Both the position numbers and the translations under genes were made by a program. From CAZYTM01 sp964649725 (lineage in GTDB: Bacteria > Desulfobacterota > Desulfuromonadia > Geobacterales > Geobacteraceae), in contig CAZYTM010000003.1 of the NCBI GenBank assembly GCA_964649725.1, forward strand, positions 62,001 to 126,000: 64,000 nt of DNA. Direction: 5' to 3'. Positions 33,907 to 42,759 of this stretch are shown here, piece after piece; within the stretch, counting starts at the first letter, position 1, and each line of letters begins with the position of its first letter. The notes under the pieces were generated by a model, which saw nothing but the letters and a program-made list of their open reading frames with translations, was not told the origin of the DNA and ran no database searches.

Positions 33907-35178
33907 TCACCTTTCGAGCGCCTTTTTGCCGATGTCGCTACGGTAGTGCGCACCGTCCCAGTTGATAGTGGTAACCCCCTGATAGGCGAGGCTGATGGCA
34001 TCACTGACACTACGGCCCAGCGCAGTCACCCCGAGGACCCGACCGCCATTGGTAACCAGAGCCCCCTCCCGGACTGCTGTGCCGGCATGGAAAACCATCA
34101 GCCCGTCGATCTTGGCCGCTCTATCCAGACCGGTTATTGCGTCACCCTTGCGATAGTCACCCGGATAGCCGGCACTCGCCATAACGACACAGACCGCGGC
34201 CTGATCATGCCATTCCAGCTCGATGCCGCTGATATCTCCATTTGCCACCGCCAACAGCACCGGTACGATATCCGATTTGAGCCGCATCAGTAATGGTTGA
34301 CACTCCGGATCGCCGAAACGGGCATTGAATTCCAGCGTCTTTACCCTCCCGTCATCGATCATCAGCCCGGCATAAAGGACACCACGGTAAGGACGCCCCT
34401 CAGCAGCCATGCCATCGATGGTGCGGCGCATAACCTCGGTCATCACCTTTTCATGGATGGCTGCAGTTACTACCGGGGCTGGCGAATAGGCCCCCATACC
34501 GCCGGTGTTCGGCCCCTTGTCATGGTCGAAAACCGCTTTATGGTCCTGGGCGCTGGCCAGCGGGATAATATTCCTGCCGTCGGTAAAGGCAAGAAACGAT
34601 GCTTCCTCGCCACGGAGGAACTCCTCGATAACCACCCGGGAACCGGCTGCACCAAAGGCACCCCCCCCCAGCATGTCATGCACGGCCGCCACCGCTTCCT
34701 CCCGGCTCTGGGCGACGATCACCCCTTTCCCGGCTGCCAGCCCGTCCGCCTTGACGACGATCGGCGCGCCAAGCTTGTCGATGAAAGCTACGGCCTGCTC
34801 AATTTCAGTAAAGACCTGATAAGCAGCGGTCGGGACTTCATACTTGGCCATGATATCCTTGGCAAATGCCTTGCTGGCTTCGATCAGCGCCGCATTCCGG
34901 CGGGCGCCGAAGATCTTCCGGCCATGCTCTTCAAAGAGGTCGACTATGCCGAGCGACAGGGGTAGCTCAGGTCCGACCACGGTCAGATCGATATCCTCAC
35001 TCACGGCAAAGGCGAGCAGCCCAGGGAGATCGTCAACAGCCAGCGGGACCTGCCGGGCGATTTCATCTATGCCGGGATTACCCGGGGCGCAATAGACCTG
35101 CTCGACCAGAGGTGACTGTGCAATCTTCCAGACCAGTGCATGTTCACGGCCGCCACCACCGACGACAAGTACTTTCAT
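33907..35178 (-). CDS. purD: Phosphoribosylamine-glycine ligase PurD (GARS)
   Basis: 423 residues, usual length. The N-terminal GGGGREHALVWKIAQ binds phosphoribosylamine, PTAAYQVFTEIEQAVAFI and IVVKADGLAAGKGVIVA belong to the ATP-grasp domain, and LEFNARFGDPECQPLLMRL carries the Mg-binding residues. It joins glycine to phosphoribosylamine in purine synthesis. AAAGGAG precedes the ATG at a good distance. The 140-bp gap to purH is filled by heptamer repeats. Confidence 0.96.
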   Translation of the reverse strand: MKVLVVGGGGREHALVWKIAQSPLVEQVYCAPGNPGIDEIARQVPLAVDDLPGLLAFAVSEDIDLTVVGPELPLSLGIVDLFEEHGRKIFGARRNAALIEASKAFAKDIMAKYEVPTAAYQVFTEIEQAVAFIDKLGAPIVVKADGLAAGKGVIVAQSREEAVAAVHDMLGGGAFGAAGSRVVIEEFLRGEEASFLAFTDGRNIIPLASAQDHKAVFDHDKGPNTGGMGAYSPAPVVTAAIHEKVMTEVMRRTIDGMAAEGRPYRGVLYAGLMIDDGRVKTLEFNARFGDPECQPLLMRLKSDIVPVLLAVANGDISGIELEWHDQAAVCVVMASAGYPGDYRKGDAITGLDRAAKIDGLMVFHAGTAVREGALVTNGGRVLGVTALGRSVSDAISLAYQGVTTINWDGAHYRSDIGKKALER

Positions 35179-35203
35179 ATGATCTCCTTTATAAGAACGT
35201 AAA

Positions 35204-35343
35204 CGGTGAACAGTGAACGATGAAAGGTGAAAGGTGAATGGTGAATGGTGAAAAAAACATTTTTCATTTTCCCCTATTTCCCGTTCCCCATTCCCCGTTC
35301 CCTATTTCCCGTTCCCAGTTTCCTGTTTCCTATTCCCCGCTCT
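35204..35343. repeat. Two-class heptamer array between purH and purD
   Basis: Starts with GGTGAAC, GGTGAAA and GGTGAAT units, passes through GAAAAAAACATTTTTC, then TTCCCCG, TTCCCCA and TTCCCAG units. The two classes have opposite strand bias, giving partial self-complementarity around the A/T-rich joint. Confidence 0.8.
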
Positions 35344-35348
35344 CCCTG

Positions 35349-36914
35349 TTAATGCCTGAAATGCCGCATGCTGGTAAAGACCATCGCCATCCCATGCTCA
35401 TCGGCTGCGGCTATCACTTCGGCATCGCGCATGCTCCCCCCGGGCTGGATAACCGCAGTAATCCCTGCTGCTGCAGCATTATCAATGCCGTCGCGGAAGG
35501 GGAAGAAGGCGTCGGAGGCCATGACCGCCCCCTGCACTGACAGTCCGGCATGCTCAGCCTTGATGGCTGCTATGCGCGCCGAGTTGACCCGGCTCATCTG
35601 CCCGGCGCCGACGCCGACGGTCATCAAATCCTTGCCGTAGACAATGGCATTGGACTTGACGAACTTGGCCACCCGCCAGGTAAAGAGGAGGTCCTGCAGC
35701 TCCTTGTCGGTCGGCGCCCGCTTACTGACAACCTTCAGTTCGCTGAATATTGAAAGATCGGTATCCTGCACCAGCATGCCGCCACAAACCCTCTTGAAAT
35801 CCAGGCGCGGCAATGACTTTGCCGGCCACATGCCACACTCCAGCAGACGGACGTTCTTCTTCGCCGCCATTACCTCTGCTGCTGCGGGGAGAATCTTCGG
35901 CGCGATGATCACCTCCACAAACTGCCGCTCGGCAATCGCCTTGGCAGTCGCCTCGTCAAGGTCGCAGTTGCAGGCGATGATGCCGCCAAATGCCGATTCC
36001 GGATCAGTCTTGTAGGCACGGTCATAGGCCTCCAGCAGCGAGCCTCCCAGGGCCACGCCACAGGGGTTGGCATGTTTGACGATAACGCAGGCCGGACTCT
36101 CGCTGAACTGCTTGACGCACTCCAGCGCAGCATCGGTATCGCCGATGTTGTTATAGGAGAGTTCTTTCCCCTGGATCTGCCGGGCTGTAGCAATGGATGC
36201 CTCGGCCACCTCCCGCTCGACATAAAATGCTGCGGTCTGGTGCGGATTTTCACCGTAACGCATCTCCTGTGCCTTATGGTACTGGAGTGTCATGGTGGCC
36301 GGATAGAGGTCGACCTGTTCGCCAAGCCTGGTACCGAGCCAGTTGGAGATGGCCCCGTCATAGGCTGCAGTATGCTGATAGACCTTTACCGCCAGGCGGA
36401 AATTGGTCTCCTTGCTCACCCGACCGCCATTGGCAGCCATCTCGCCGAGCACCAGGCGATAATCGGCCGGGTCGACCAGAACCGTGACAAAGCGGTTGTT
36501 CTTCGCCGCCGAACGGAGCATGGTCGGTCCGCCGATATCGATATTCTCGATGGCATCCGCCATGCTGCAGTCAGGTTTGGCCACGGTCGCCTCGAAGGGG
36601 TAAAGGTTCACTACCACCATATCGATCGGCTCGATGCCATGTTCTTGCATCTTGGCCTGATGTTCAGCGTTGTCGCGCAGACCGAGCAGGCCACCATGGA
36701 CCTTCGGGTGCAGTGTCTTGACCCGGCCGTCGAGCATCTCCGGAAAACCGGTGAACTCGGAAACATCCTTGACCGCCACTCCTGCGTCTCTGAGTAGCTT
36801 GGCGGTGCCGCCGGTAGATAATATTTCAACACCGAAACGGGCAAGTTCCCTTGAGAATTCGACGATGCCGGTCTTTTCGGATACGCTTATAAGTGCGCGG
36901 TTTATCTTTTCCAT
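35349..36914 (-). CDS. purH: Bifunctional AICAR transformylase / IMP cyclohydrolase PurH
   Basis: 521 residues. The N-terminal IMP cyclohydrolase domain has ALISVSEKTGIVEFSRELAR, STGGTAKLLRDAGV and HPKVHGGLLGLRDN; the C-terminal AICAR transformylase domain has KHANPCGVALGGSL (catalytic Lys-His), FFPFRDGIDNAAAAGITAV and the closing RHFRH. It performs the last two steps to IMP. AAGGAG lies nine bases before the ATG. It appears to be the first gene of the pur block, with a promoter-like region just upstream. Confidence 0.97.
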   Translation of the reverse strand: MEKINRALISVSEKTGIVEFSRELARFGVEILSTGGTAKLLRDAGVAVKDVSEFTGFPEMLDGRVKTLHPKVHGGLLGLRDNAEHQAKMQEHGIEPIDMVVVNLYPFEATVAKPDCSMADAIENIDIGGPTMLRSAAKNNRFVTVLVDPADYRLVLGEMAANGGRVSKETNFRLAVKVYQHTAAYDGAISNWLGTRLGEQVDLYPATMTLQYHKAQEMRYGENPHQTAAFYVEREVAEASIATARQIQGKELSYNNIGDTDAALECVKQFSESPACVIVKHANPCGVALGGSLLEAYDRAYKTDPESAFGGIIACNCDLDEATAKAIAERQFVEVIIAPKILPAAAEVMAAKKNVRLLECGMWPAKSLPRLDFKRVCGGMLVQDTDLSIFSELKVVSKRAPTDKELQDLLFTWRVAKFVKSNAIVYGKDLMTVGVGAGQMSRVNSARIAAIKAEHAGLSVQGAVMASDAFFPFRDGIDNAAAAGITAVIQPGGSMRDAEVIAAADEHGMAMVFTSMRHFRH

Positions 36915-36963
36915 CTGAATGGTTCTCCTTTAAGCAGAATTTATCTATTACAGAACGGAATAA

Positions 36964-36990
36964 TTTATACGAAGAAATTCTTTCAGACAA
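36964..36990 (-). promoter_or_regulatory. Possible sigma-70 promoter for purH
   Basis: In minus-strand reading TTGTCT (36985-36990) is followed 15-17 bases later by TATAAATTAT (around 36960-36969). It lies about 50 bases upstream of the purH start. The spacing to the first TATAAA is short, so this is tentative. Confidence 0.35.
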
Positions 36991-37008
36991 TAAAAAAAGA
37001 GCGGGCCC

Positions 37009-38646
37009 TTATCGCCCCTGCCGGGAACTGCTATGCGACTGCATCCGGAGCCATTCGAGGTTCTTTCTCGCAGTATCCCGATAGCCACTGAAATCGGGCT
37101 CCCTGGATATCAGTATCCTGTTGAAGGCATTAACGGCCTGTGCATAATCCCCCATCTCGACATATGACCTCCCTGAAAGGTAGAGAGCGTAAAGGGAGTC
37201 ATCTTTTTTTATCAGGACCTTGTCAAACCAGCCAACCGCTTCACGCCACTCTTGACGTTTGAAATGATAGTAACCCCTGGCCAGTTCAAGATTATAGTCA
37301 CCAGGGAAAAGTTTTTGCTGCTGTTTAAAGACTTCAATACCTTTTTCATATTCGCCGGCGTGGAAATATGCCCAGCCGAGATTTGTATACCCCTTCGGCT
37401 GACCTGGAGAATTTCTTACCGCAGCCTCCCAGAGGCTCCTGTCATCCTTCCAGACCCTGTTTTGGCTGAAAGTAACAACGGCCAATCCGGCAGCAACCAT
37501 TATTATGGGATATAGAAGTGCCTTCCGGTTGAAACGGTCTGCGATATCTGACAAAGTGGCTACAATTAAGAGCAAGAACCCGAAAATAGGGATGAAGACG
37601 TACCGATCGGCCACCAGAGGGGTAGTGGGGAAGATGTTGAGCACCGGCACCAGAGCGATCAGGAACCAGCCGAAGGAGAAGACCATCGGACGGTTCTTCA
37701 GCCGCCCTGGAATCGCAACAGCTATGGAGACAAGCAGAAGTGATAAAGCAGCCATGACTTGTGGAGCAACCGGCGAAACTGCGAAATGGACATCGTATTC
37801 CGCCGAGAACCCTGCCGGCAGCAGAAGCATCTTCAAGTAAAAAAATGGGATCTGGAGAGCTATAGTCAGGGTTGCCACAATACCGGCAGAGTCAGATGCC
37901 CCTTGGCCAGTGGCGATGAGGTTGGCTTTCAAAGCGAAATGTCTATGGATAAAGAAAAAAACCAGTGCTGCAAAAAAATACGGCACAAGCCCCAAAAGCC
38001 GTTTCCGCAGACCATCGCGTTCTCCCAGAAGGGTGTAAAGGAGAAGCAATAGCGGCAAAATGATTGTAGTGGCCTTGCATAGCAGTGCGCAAACGAAGCA
38101 GACAAGCCCCCACCAGCAGATCACGACCCTCTTTTCACCCACAGGATCATACGATCTCAACCAGATAATTATGGCACTGAAAAAGAATGCCCCCGAGAGG
38201 AGGACGTTTCTGCAGGTGATGAAATTGACAGCCTGGCTCTGGATAGGGTGTACAGCAAATAGTAATGCGACAGAAAAAGGTATCTCCCACTTTCGCGGTT
38301 CCTCACCTTTTCTCCTTAGCAGATGCAGGGTTTCACCGGCAAGAAGATATACCAGTATGACATTTACCAGGAAAAGGAGGAGATTTGTGAGGTGAAACCC
38401 GGTTGCGCGATCCCCCCATAGCGCGTAATCGACAGCATAGGAAAGATCGCGTAACGGAAGATATTCAAGCCCGGAAACCGAAGCGAGCACTATTTTTTTT
38501 ACGGAAAAATCCTTTATATCCCTGTTGTTTACAACTACGGAACGATCATCCCAGACAAATCCGTTGAACAGGGTGTTCCCGTAGAGCGAAAAGACCACTG
38601 CCAGAAGAATCGCAGCATATAGTGATTTTCGGTTATCAACTAACAT
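37009..38646 (-). CDS. Membrane protein with C-terminal TPR domain (TMTC/PMT-like)
   Basis: 545 residues from the ATG at 38646; a TTG 21 bases upstream lacks a Shine-Dalgarno. The first 390 residues have about ten hydrophobic helices, with NGFVWDDRSVVVNNRD in the first periplasmic loop, the DD motif seen in protein O-mannosyltransferase and TMTC-type GT-C enzymes. The last 150 residues hold about three TPR units (LGWAYFHAGEYEKGIEVFKQ, ARGYYHFKRQEWREAVGWFD, YLSGRSYVEMGDYAQAVNAF). A role in glycosylation of exported proteins or lipids is possible. A short GC stem with a T7 run at 36991-37017 overlaps its stop and may end transcription, but the stem is only 4 bp. Confidence 0.75.
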   Translation of the reverse strand: MLVDNRKSLYAAILLAVVFSLYGNTLFNGFVWDDRSVVVNNRDIKDFSVKKIVLASVSGLEYLPLRDLSYAVDYALWGDRATGFHLTNLLLFLVNVILVYLLAGETLHLLRRKGEEPRKWEIPFSVALLFAVHPIQSQAVNFITCRNVLLSGAFFFSAIIIWLRSYDPVGEKRVVICWWGLVCFVCALLCKATTIILPLLLLLYTLLGERDGLRKRLLGLVPYFFAALVFFFIHRHFALKANLIATGQGASDSAGIVATLTIALQIPFFYLKMLLLPAGFSAEYDVHFAVSPVAPQVMAALSLLLVSIAVAIPGRLKNRPMVFSFGWFLIALVPVLNIFPTTPLVADRYVFIPIFGFLLLIVATLSDIADRFNRKALLYPIIMVAAGLAVVTFSQNRVWKDDRSLWEAAVRNSPGQPKGYTNLGWAYFHAGEYEKGIEVFKQQQKLFPGDYNLELARGYYHFKRQEWREAVGWFDKVLIKKDDSLYALYLSGRSYVEMGDYAQAVNAFNRILISREPDFSGYRDTARKNLEWLRMQSHSSSRQGR

Positions 38647-38691
38647 AGTACCTGTGCGGTCGGGCAAAGATGATTGACCGCATAATTCATT

Positions 38692-39972
38692 TTAATGGTT
38701 GTTCCAGTGGGGGAAATTCATCTGTTCGAGAAAATGTCTCTCGAATGAAGGTGTGCCGGATAGAGGCACAACCTTTATCGAATCTGCAAGGCGCTCTACC
38801 TCTACAAGGCCTTCATGGACCAGAAGTGCCTGTTCAACTCCATACAATACTCCATCTTCGACAAAACTGGGGTTATGCAGCATATGAGTCGAGACCATCC
38901 CTATGGCTTCCAACTGCTCAGGGACAAGATTGGCCCCGAATGATCCGGTAACAATCAATTCGTCCATCCCACCCTCTTCCACTCCGGCACGTTCGCCGAT
39001 CACCTCGATACCGGCCCTAATTGCGGCCTTAGCCAGTTGTACCTGACGTATGTCGTCCTGACTGATGAATATCTCTTGCTTCGCATCACGATAGAGAGTG
39101 ATGCGTCTCCCTGAGCTATCCTCCTGAATACGGTTGGCCAGATTAGAGGCGATCACCTCTTTCGGCAAAATGGTACCGGTCGCATCGACTACCCCTGCAT
39201 GGAGCAGCCCGACGATCGCGGCAAGCACCCCTGATCCGCAGATCCCTTTGGGGAGCAGGTCGGCAATCGTGACGATTCTTATATCATCGTCACTTATCGA
39301 CACGTCATTGATAGCACCAGGAAGAGCTGCCATGCCGCAGGCCAGATTCCCCCCTTCGAATGCCGGCCCTGCTGCAGCCGAAGTGGCAAAGAGCTTTTCA
39401 CCGAAAGCCAGGGCGATCTCGCCATTGGTCCCTAGGTCGAGGAAAAGTCGCACGGCAGATGGTGATGCGGAGGGCCGGTGCATTGACTGGCCATAGAGAA
39501 ACGCCACCAGATCGCCACCGACGAACCCTCCCGGGAGGGGGAATATATAAGCCGGCAGGTTCAACGCCCAGCCAAGCTCACCGGTTGCGACAACCCTGCC
39601 GGCAGTGAAGAGGGGGCGATAGGGTGGTGCCGCGAGGGAATCGACCGGAAGTCCGAGAAGCAGATGTTCCATGGCCGGGTTACCGGCAATGGCGACACCC
39701 CGGAGTTGTCCCATGTCGACCGCTGCCATGTTGATGAGGTCTTCGACAAACTCAGCCAAAGTTCCATTGATCAGGGCCGTCAGCCGGTTTCTGTTGGCGG
39801 TCGAAGCCTGGGCAGCAGCAAGCCGGGAGATGACATCTGCGCCGAAGACCCGTTGCGGATTAAGACCACCGGTATGTGCAAGCCGCTCGCCGCTCTCGAT
39901 ATCCAGCAGTGAGGCGGCTATGGTGGTAGTGCCAAGATCTATGGCTATGGCCACCCCTTCAGACAATGACAA
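38692..39972 (-). CDS. ASKHA-domain (DUF4445/RACo-like) protein coupled to selD
   Basis: 426 residues. AIAIDLGTTTIAASLLDIES is the phosphate-1 loop of the actin-like ATPase fold, FLDLGTNGEIALAFGEKLF the second glycine/acid loop, and LIVTGSFGANLVPEQLEAIG the adenosine region. This matches the C-terminal part of RACo-type reductive activators of corrinoid proteins, but the N-terminal 2Fe-2S domain is missing. The start is a TTG at 39972 with AGGGAG seven bases upstream, inside the last codons of selD (14-bp overlap), so translation is probably coupled. No corrinoid enzyme is nearby. A selenium-related ATPase role is an inference from the coupling. Confidence 0.75.
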   Translation of the reverse strand: MSLSEGVAIAIDLGTTTIAASLLDIESGERLAHTGGLNPQRVFGADVISRLAAAQASTANRNRLTALINGTLAEFVEDLINMAAVDMGQLRGVAIAGNPAMEHLLLGLPVDSLAAPPYRPLFTAGRVVATGELGWALNLPAYIFPLPGGFVGGDLVAFLYGQSMHRPSASPSAVRLFLDLGTNGEIALAFGEKLFATSAAAGPAFEGGNLACGMAALPGAINDVSISDDDIRIVTIADLLPKGICGSGVLAAIVGLLHAGVVDATGTILPKEVIASNLANRIQEDSSGRRITLYRDAKQEIFISQDDIRQVQLAKAAIRAGIEVIGERAGVEEGGMDELIVTGSFGANLVPEQLEAIGMVSTHMLHNPSFVEDGVLYGVEQALLVHEGLVEVERLADSIKVVPLSGTPSFERHFLEQMNFPHWNNH

Positions 39973-41020
39973 GCGGCTTCTCCCTGCGGCTGATGACTTC
40001 CCCGATTATCCAGGCATGTTGTGCGCGCTCCCCGGCCTGGAGCATGAAGCGCTCGGCATCATCAGGAGCAAGTGCAATGAGCAGGCCGCCTGAGGTCTGG
40101 GGATCGAAAAAGGGCAACAGCTCGTCGTCAATCGCGTCCGGCGATGGATTACCGGCCCGGCCGTCAACGACAAATGAGCGGTAATAATCTCGATTCCGGT
40201 AACAGCCGGCCGGCACCAGGCCATCGGCGATCAGGGCCTTAAGGGCCGGCATAAGCGGTACTGCCCCATACTCAAGGATGATGCTGAGATCGCTACCTTG
40301 AGCCATTTCACTGGCATGGCCGATAAGGCCGAAGCCGGTTACGTCAGTCGCCGCACTGGCGCCACAGGAGAGCATCAGTTCGGCAGCCAGGGCGTTCAAC
40401 CGGGTCATCCAGTGGATAGCCTCCGTTATCGCCTCGCCAGGTGCCGACTCCGCCTTGATGGCAGTTGTGATTATGCCGGTGCCGAGCGGCTTGGTCAAAA
40501 TCAGCCGGTCGCCCGGCCTTGCCGTGCAGTTGCGGACAATATGCGCAGGATCGATAAGACCGGTTACCGCCATGCCATATTTCAGCTCGTCATCTTCCAC
40601 TGTATGGCCGCCGACCAGAGTCGCCCCGGCTTCTGCCAGAGCAGCCACGCCACCAGCCAGTATTTCCCGCAATATTTCCAGCGGTAGAAGACATGCCGGG
40701 AAAAAGGCCAGGTTCATGGCGGTCAACGGCTTCCCCCCCATGGCATAGATGTCGGAAAGGGCATTGGCCGCAGCTATCCGGCCAAAGGTGAACGGATCGT
40801 CCACCAGCGGGGTAATGATGTCAGCACTCTCCACCAGGGCGAGCTTCTCCCCGATACGGTAGATCCCGGCGTCGTCAGCTGTCTCTGCCCCGACCAGAAG
40901 ATCGGGAGCAGACTGACGTACCATGCCGTGCAAAGCTTCTGCCAGGCCCGCCGGGCCCAGTTTAGCCGCTCAACCGGCCGCTTTCACCATGCCTGTCAGT
41001 TTGATCTTCTGTCTGGTCAT
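39959..41020 (-). CDS. selD: Selenide, water dikinase SelD, itself a selenoprotein (UGA at codon 17)
   Basis: 353 residues if the in-frame TGA at 40970-40972 is read as selenocysteine. The frame opens at ATG 41020 behind GAGGAA and reads MTRQKIKLTGMVKAAG-U-AAKLGPAGLAE, the SelD N-terminus with the catalytic position 17 (Cys in Escherichia coli SelD) replaced by Sec. Downstream motifs are ADDAGIYRI, ALSDIYAMGGKPLTAMNLAF and LVGGHTVEDDELKYGMAVTG, the AIR-synthase-like ATP-binding fold. It makes selenophosphate from selenide and ATP for selenocysteine tRNA. Automated calling would split it, starting at 40933 and losing the active site. A hairpin after the UGA fits a bacterial SECIS. Confidence 0.9.
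40945..40972 (-). promoter_or_regulatory. Selenocysteine UGA and candidate SECIS hairpin in selD
   Basis: The TGA codon is 40972-40970. Twelve bases further on the mRNA, GGCCC and GGGCC (40957-40953 and 40949-40945) form a 5-bp GC stem with a 3-nt GGC loop. Position is right for SelB-dependent recoding, but the loop is smaller than the classic E. coli element, so the exact fold is uncertain. Confidence 0.6.
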
Positions 41021-41066
41021 CAGTTCCTCTTTGTTTGTCATGTTACTCAGTGCGACTGCCAATGCT

Positions 41067-42197
41067 TTATGGCAGATAGACCCGCGGCACGCGCTTGCTG
41101 ATGCCGCAGAATATCTCGTATGGGATGGTGCCGGCCAGTTCGGCCAGTTCTTCAGCCTTGATACACCCCCCCTCTTCCCCACAACCGAGCAGCGTAACCT
41201 CATCCCCCACCATTACTCCGTCAACCTCGGTTACATCGAGCATGATCCAGTCCATGCAGACCGTCCCGGCAACTCTGGCACGAACCCCCCGGACCAGAAC
41301 CTCGCCACGGTTAGTGAGGCTGCGGGGATATCCATCGGCATAACCTACCGGTACGCTTGCCACCAGGGTCCGCCTGGCAGCTGTATACCTCCTGGCATAA
41401 CTGATGCTGCTGCCCGGTTCAACCCACTTAAGCATGGCGATCCTGCTCTTTAACTGCATTACCGGCCGCAGATCGAGCCGGTTGGCAAAATCGGCTGACG
41501 GCAGCGCCCCGTACAGGGCGATGCCAGGTCTCACCATGTTGCAAAGAGGTAAAGTCTGGCTGAATATTGCCGCGCTGTTGGCGATATGGATATAACGGGG
41601 CGAGAGCCCTTCGGCACGGGCGACCGCAACAGTCCGGGCGAACCGTTCCGCCTGCAGCGCGGTAAAGCTGCGGCCATCGCTGTCGAGTTCGTCGGCTGCG
41701 GAAAAATGGGATATTATCCCTTCCAGCTCGATATTGCCCAGCTCTTTTACGGCACGAAAAAATGGAGCCGCCTCCGTATGATCGATGCCGAGCCGCCCCA
41801 TACCTGTGTCTATCTTGACATGCACCCGGGCCTTGCGGTAGAGGCGCCCGGCAACCGTATCGAGCCGCCTTAGCTGCTCAAGATCGAACACTGCTGTGGA
41901 GAGATTGAACCCGACACATTTTTTCTCCTGTCCAGGATATACCCCCCCCAGGATCAGGACCTGCCGGTCGATACCACTTTTGCGCAGCTGGATTCCCTCG
42001 GCCAGAAAAGCCACTCCGAATGCCGTCACTCCGAGCTGTTCCAGCTCGGTGGCGATATCCATGAAGCCATGACCATAAGCGTCTGCCTTGACTACGGCTA
42101 TTATCCCGTTCTCCGGAGGTATCGCCTGACGGATCTGCTGATAATTATGGCGCAAGGCAGCAAGGTCGATCTTTGCCAGGGTAGGACGACTGTCCAT
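41067..42197 (-). CDS. alr: Alanine racemase
   Basis: 376 residues, normal for the family. The PLP lysine is K37 in VVKADAYGHGF, and SYARRYTAARRTLVASVPVG followed by YADGYPRSL contains the second catalytic tyrosine region. IDTGMGRLGI is also conserved. It interconverts L- and D-alanine for peptidoglycan. It lies 46 bases upstream of selD on the same strand, with no clear terminator between. The start ATG at 42197 begins MDSRPTLAKIDLAALRHNY, as expected. Confidence 0.95.
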   Translation of the reverse strand: MDSRPTLAKIDLAALRHNYQQIRQAIPPENGIIAVVKADAYGHGFMDIATELEQLGVTAFGVAFLAEGIQLRKSGIDRQVLILGGVYPGQEKKCVGFNLSTAVFDLEQLRRLDTVAGRLYRKARVHVKIDTGMGRLGIDHTEAAPFFRAVKELGNIELEGIISHFSAADELDSDGRSFTALQAERFARTVAVARAEGLSPRYIHIANSAAIFSQTLPLCNMVRPGIALYGALPSADFANRLDLRPVMQLKSRIAMLKWVEPGSSISYARRYTAARRTLVASVPVGYADGYPRSLTNRGEVLVRGVRARVAGTVCMDWIMLDVTEVDGVMVGDEVTLLGCGEEGGCIKAEELAELAGTIPYEIFCGISKRVPRVYLP

Positions 42198-42404
42198 CAG
42201 AACTCCATATCCCAGAATGACTTGACAGGTGGATTGCCCATGAATAGTCGCTTCGACATAAACATCCCCCTAATTCCTGCAAGAATTTTCTACCACTTCT
42301 GCATGTTGCTGTAAAGACAAAAACCAGTTGGGGCAAATGCCGAAAAATCCTAAAAACCGTTGACTTCCCGACAAATATCCATTAGCCTGTTATAGTTAAC
42401 AGGA

Positions 42405-42593
42405 AGCCAGCTAGGGGAGTTCCATCGAACTGAGACCCTGAGGATGCTGAAGAGGTCCGTCAAGCAGTATTAAGATTTCGCACCGAGATAACCCCCTGCA
42501 GCAGAGCGGTTGATGCGAAATCCTGACGGCATCCCCCCCATCCAAGGAGACCCTTTGAACCTGATCCGGCTAGCACCGGCGTAGGAAAGCGGC
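42405..42593 (+). promoter_or_regulatory. TPP riboswitch (THI element) with enlarged P3 arm
   Basis: The conserved core halves are present: AGTTCCATCGAACTGAGA (42418-42435) and ACCCTTTGAACCTGATCC (42550-42567) followed by GGCTAGCACCGGCGTAGG. Between them lies a ~114-nt arm, longer than usual, with nested pairs GGATGC/GCATCC, CCGTCA/TGACGG and ATTTCGCA/TGCGAAAT, a long P3a-type stem. It should sense thiamine pyrophosphate and control thiED-thiC. The 3' aptamer piece CGGCGTAGG can alternatively pair with CCTAC...GCCG at 42615-42627, which would block the terminator. Confidence 0.93.
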
Positions 42594-42622
42594 CTATCTC
42601 CCCTGGCATACCAGCCTACGGA

Positions 42623-42649
42623 AGCCGTGATTATGTCGCGGCTTTTTTT
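42623..42649 (+). terminator. Intrinsic terminator, riboswitch expression platform
   Basis: AGCCGTGA (42623-42630) pairs over 8 bp with TCGCGGCT (42636-42643), 5-nt loop, followed by seven T. Located between the TPP aptamer and thiE-thiD, it indicates control by premature termination. Confidence 0.92.
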
Positions 42650-42759
42650 GTGCCGGGCAATAGTTGATGATGTTTGGCTATTCTCACCTGTTTCTTTGTA
42701 TTTAAACCAGCAGACAAGTACCGGTGCAGGATGCTGCACCAGTCAGGCGGCTTCCCGAT

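Noticed and set aside
36991..37017. Terminator after the TPR membrane protein
   Set aside because: There is a good T-run but the stem is only 4 bp and overlaps the stop codon; left as a note in that gene.
42470..42739. 89-residue minus-strand frame over the riboswitch
   Set aside because: It overlaps the conserved aptamer and terminator and has no Shine-Dalgarno or family features.
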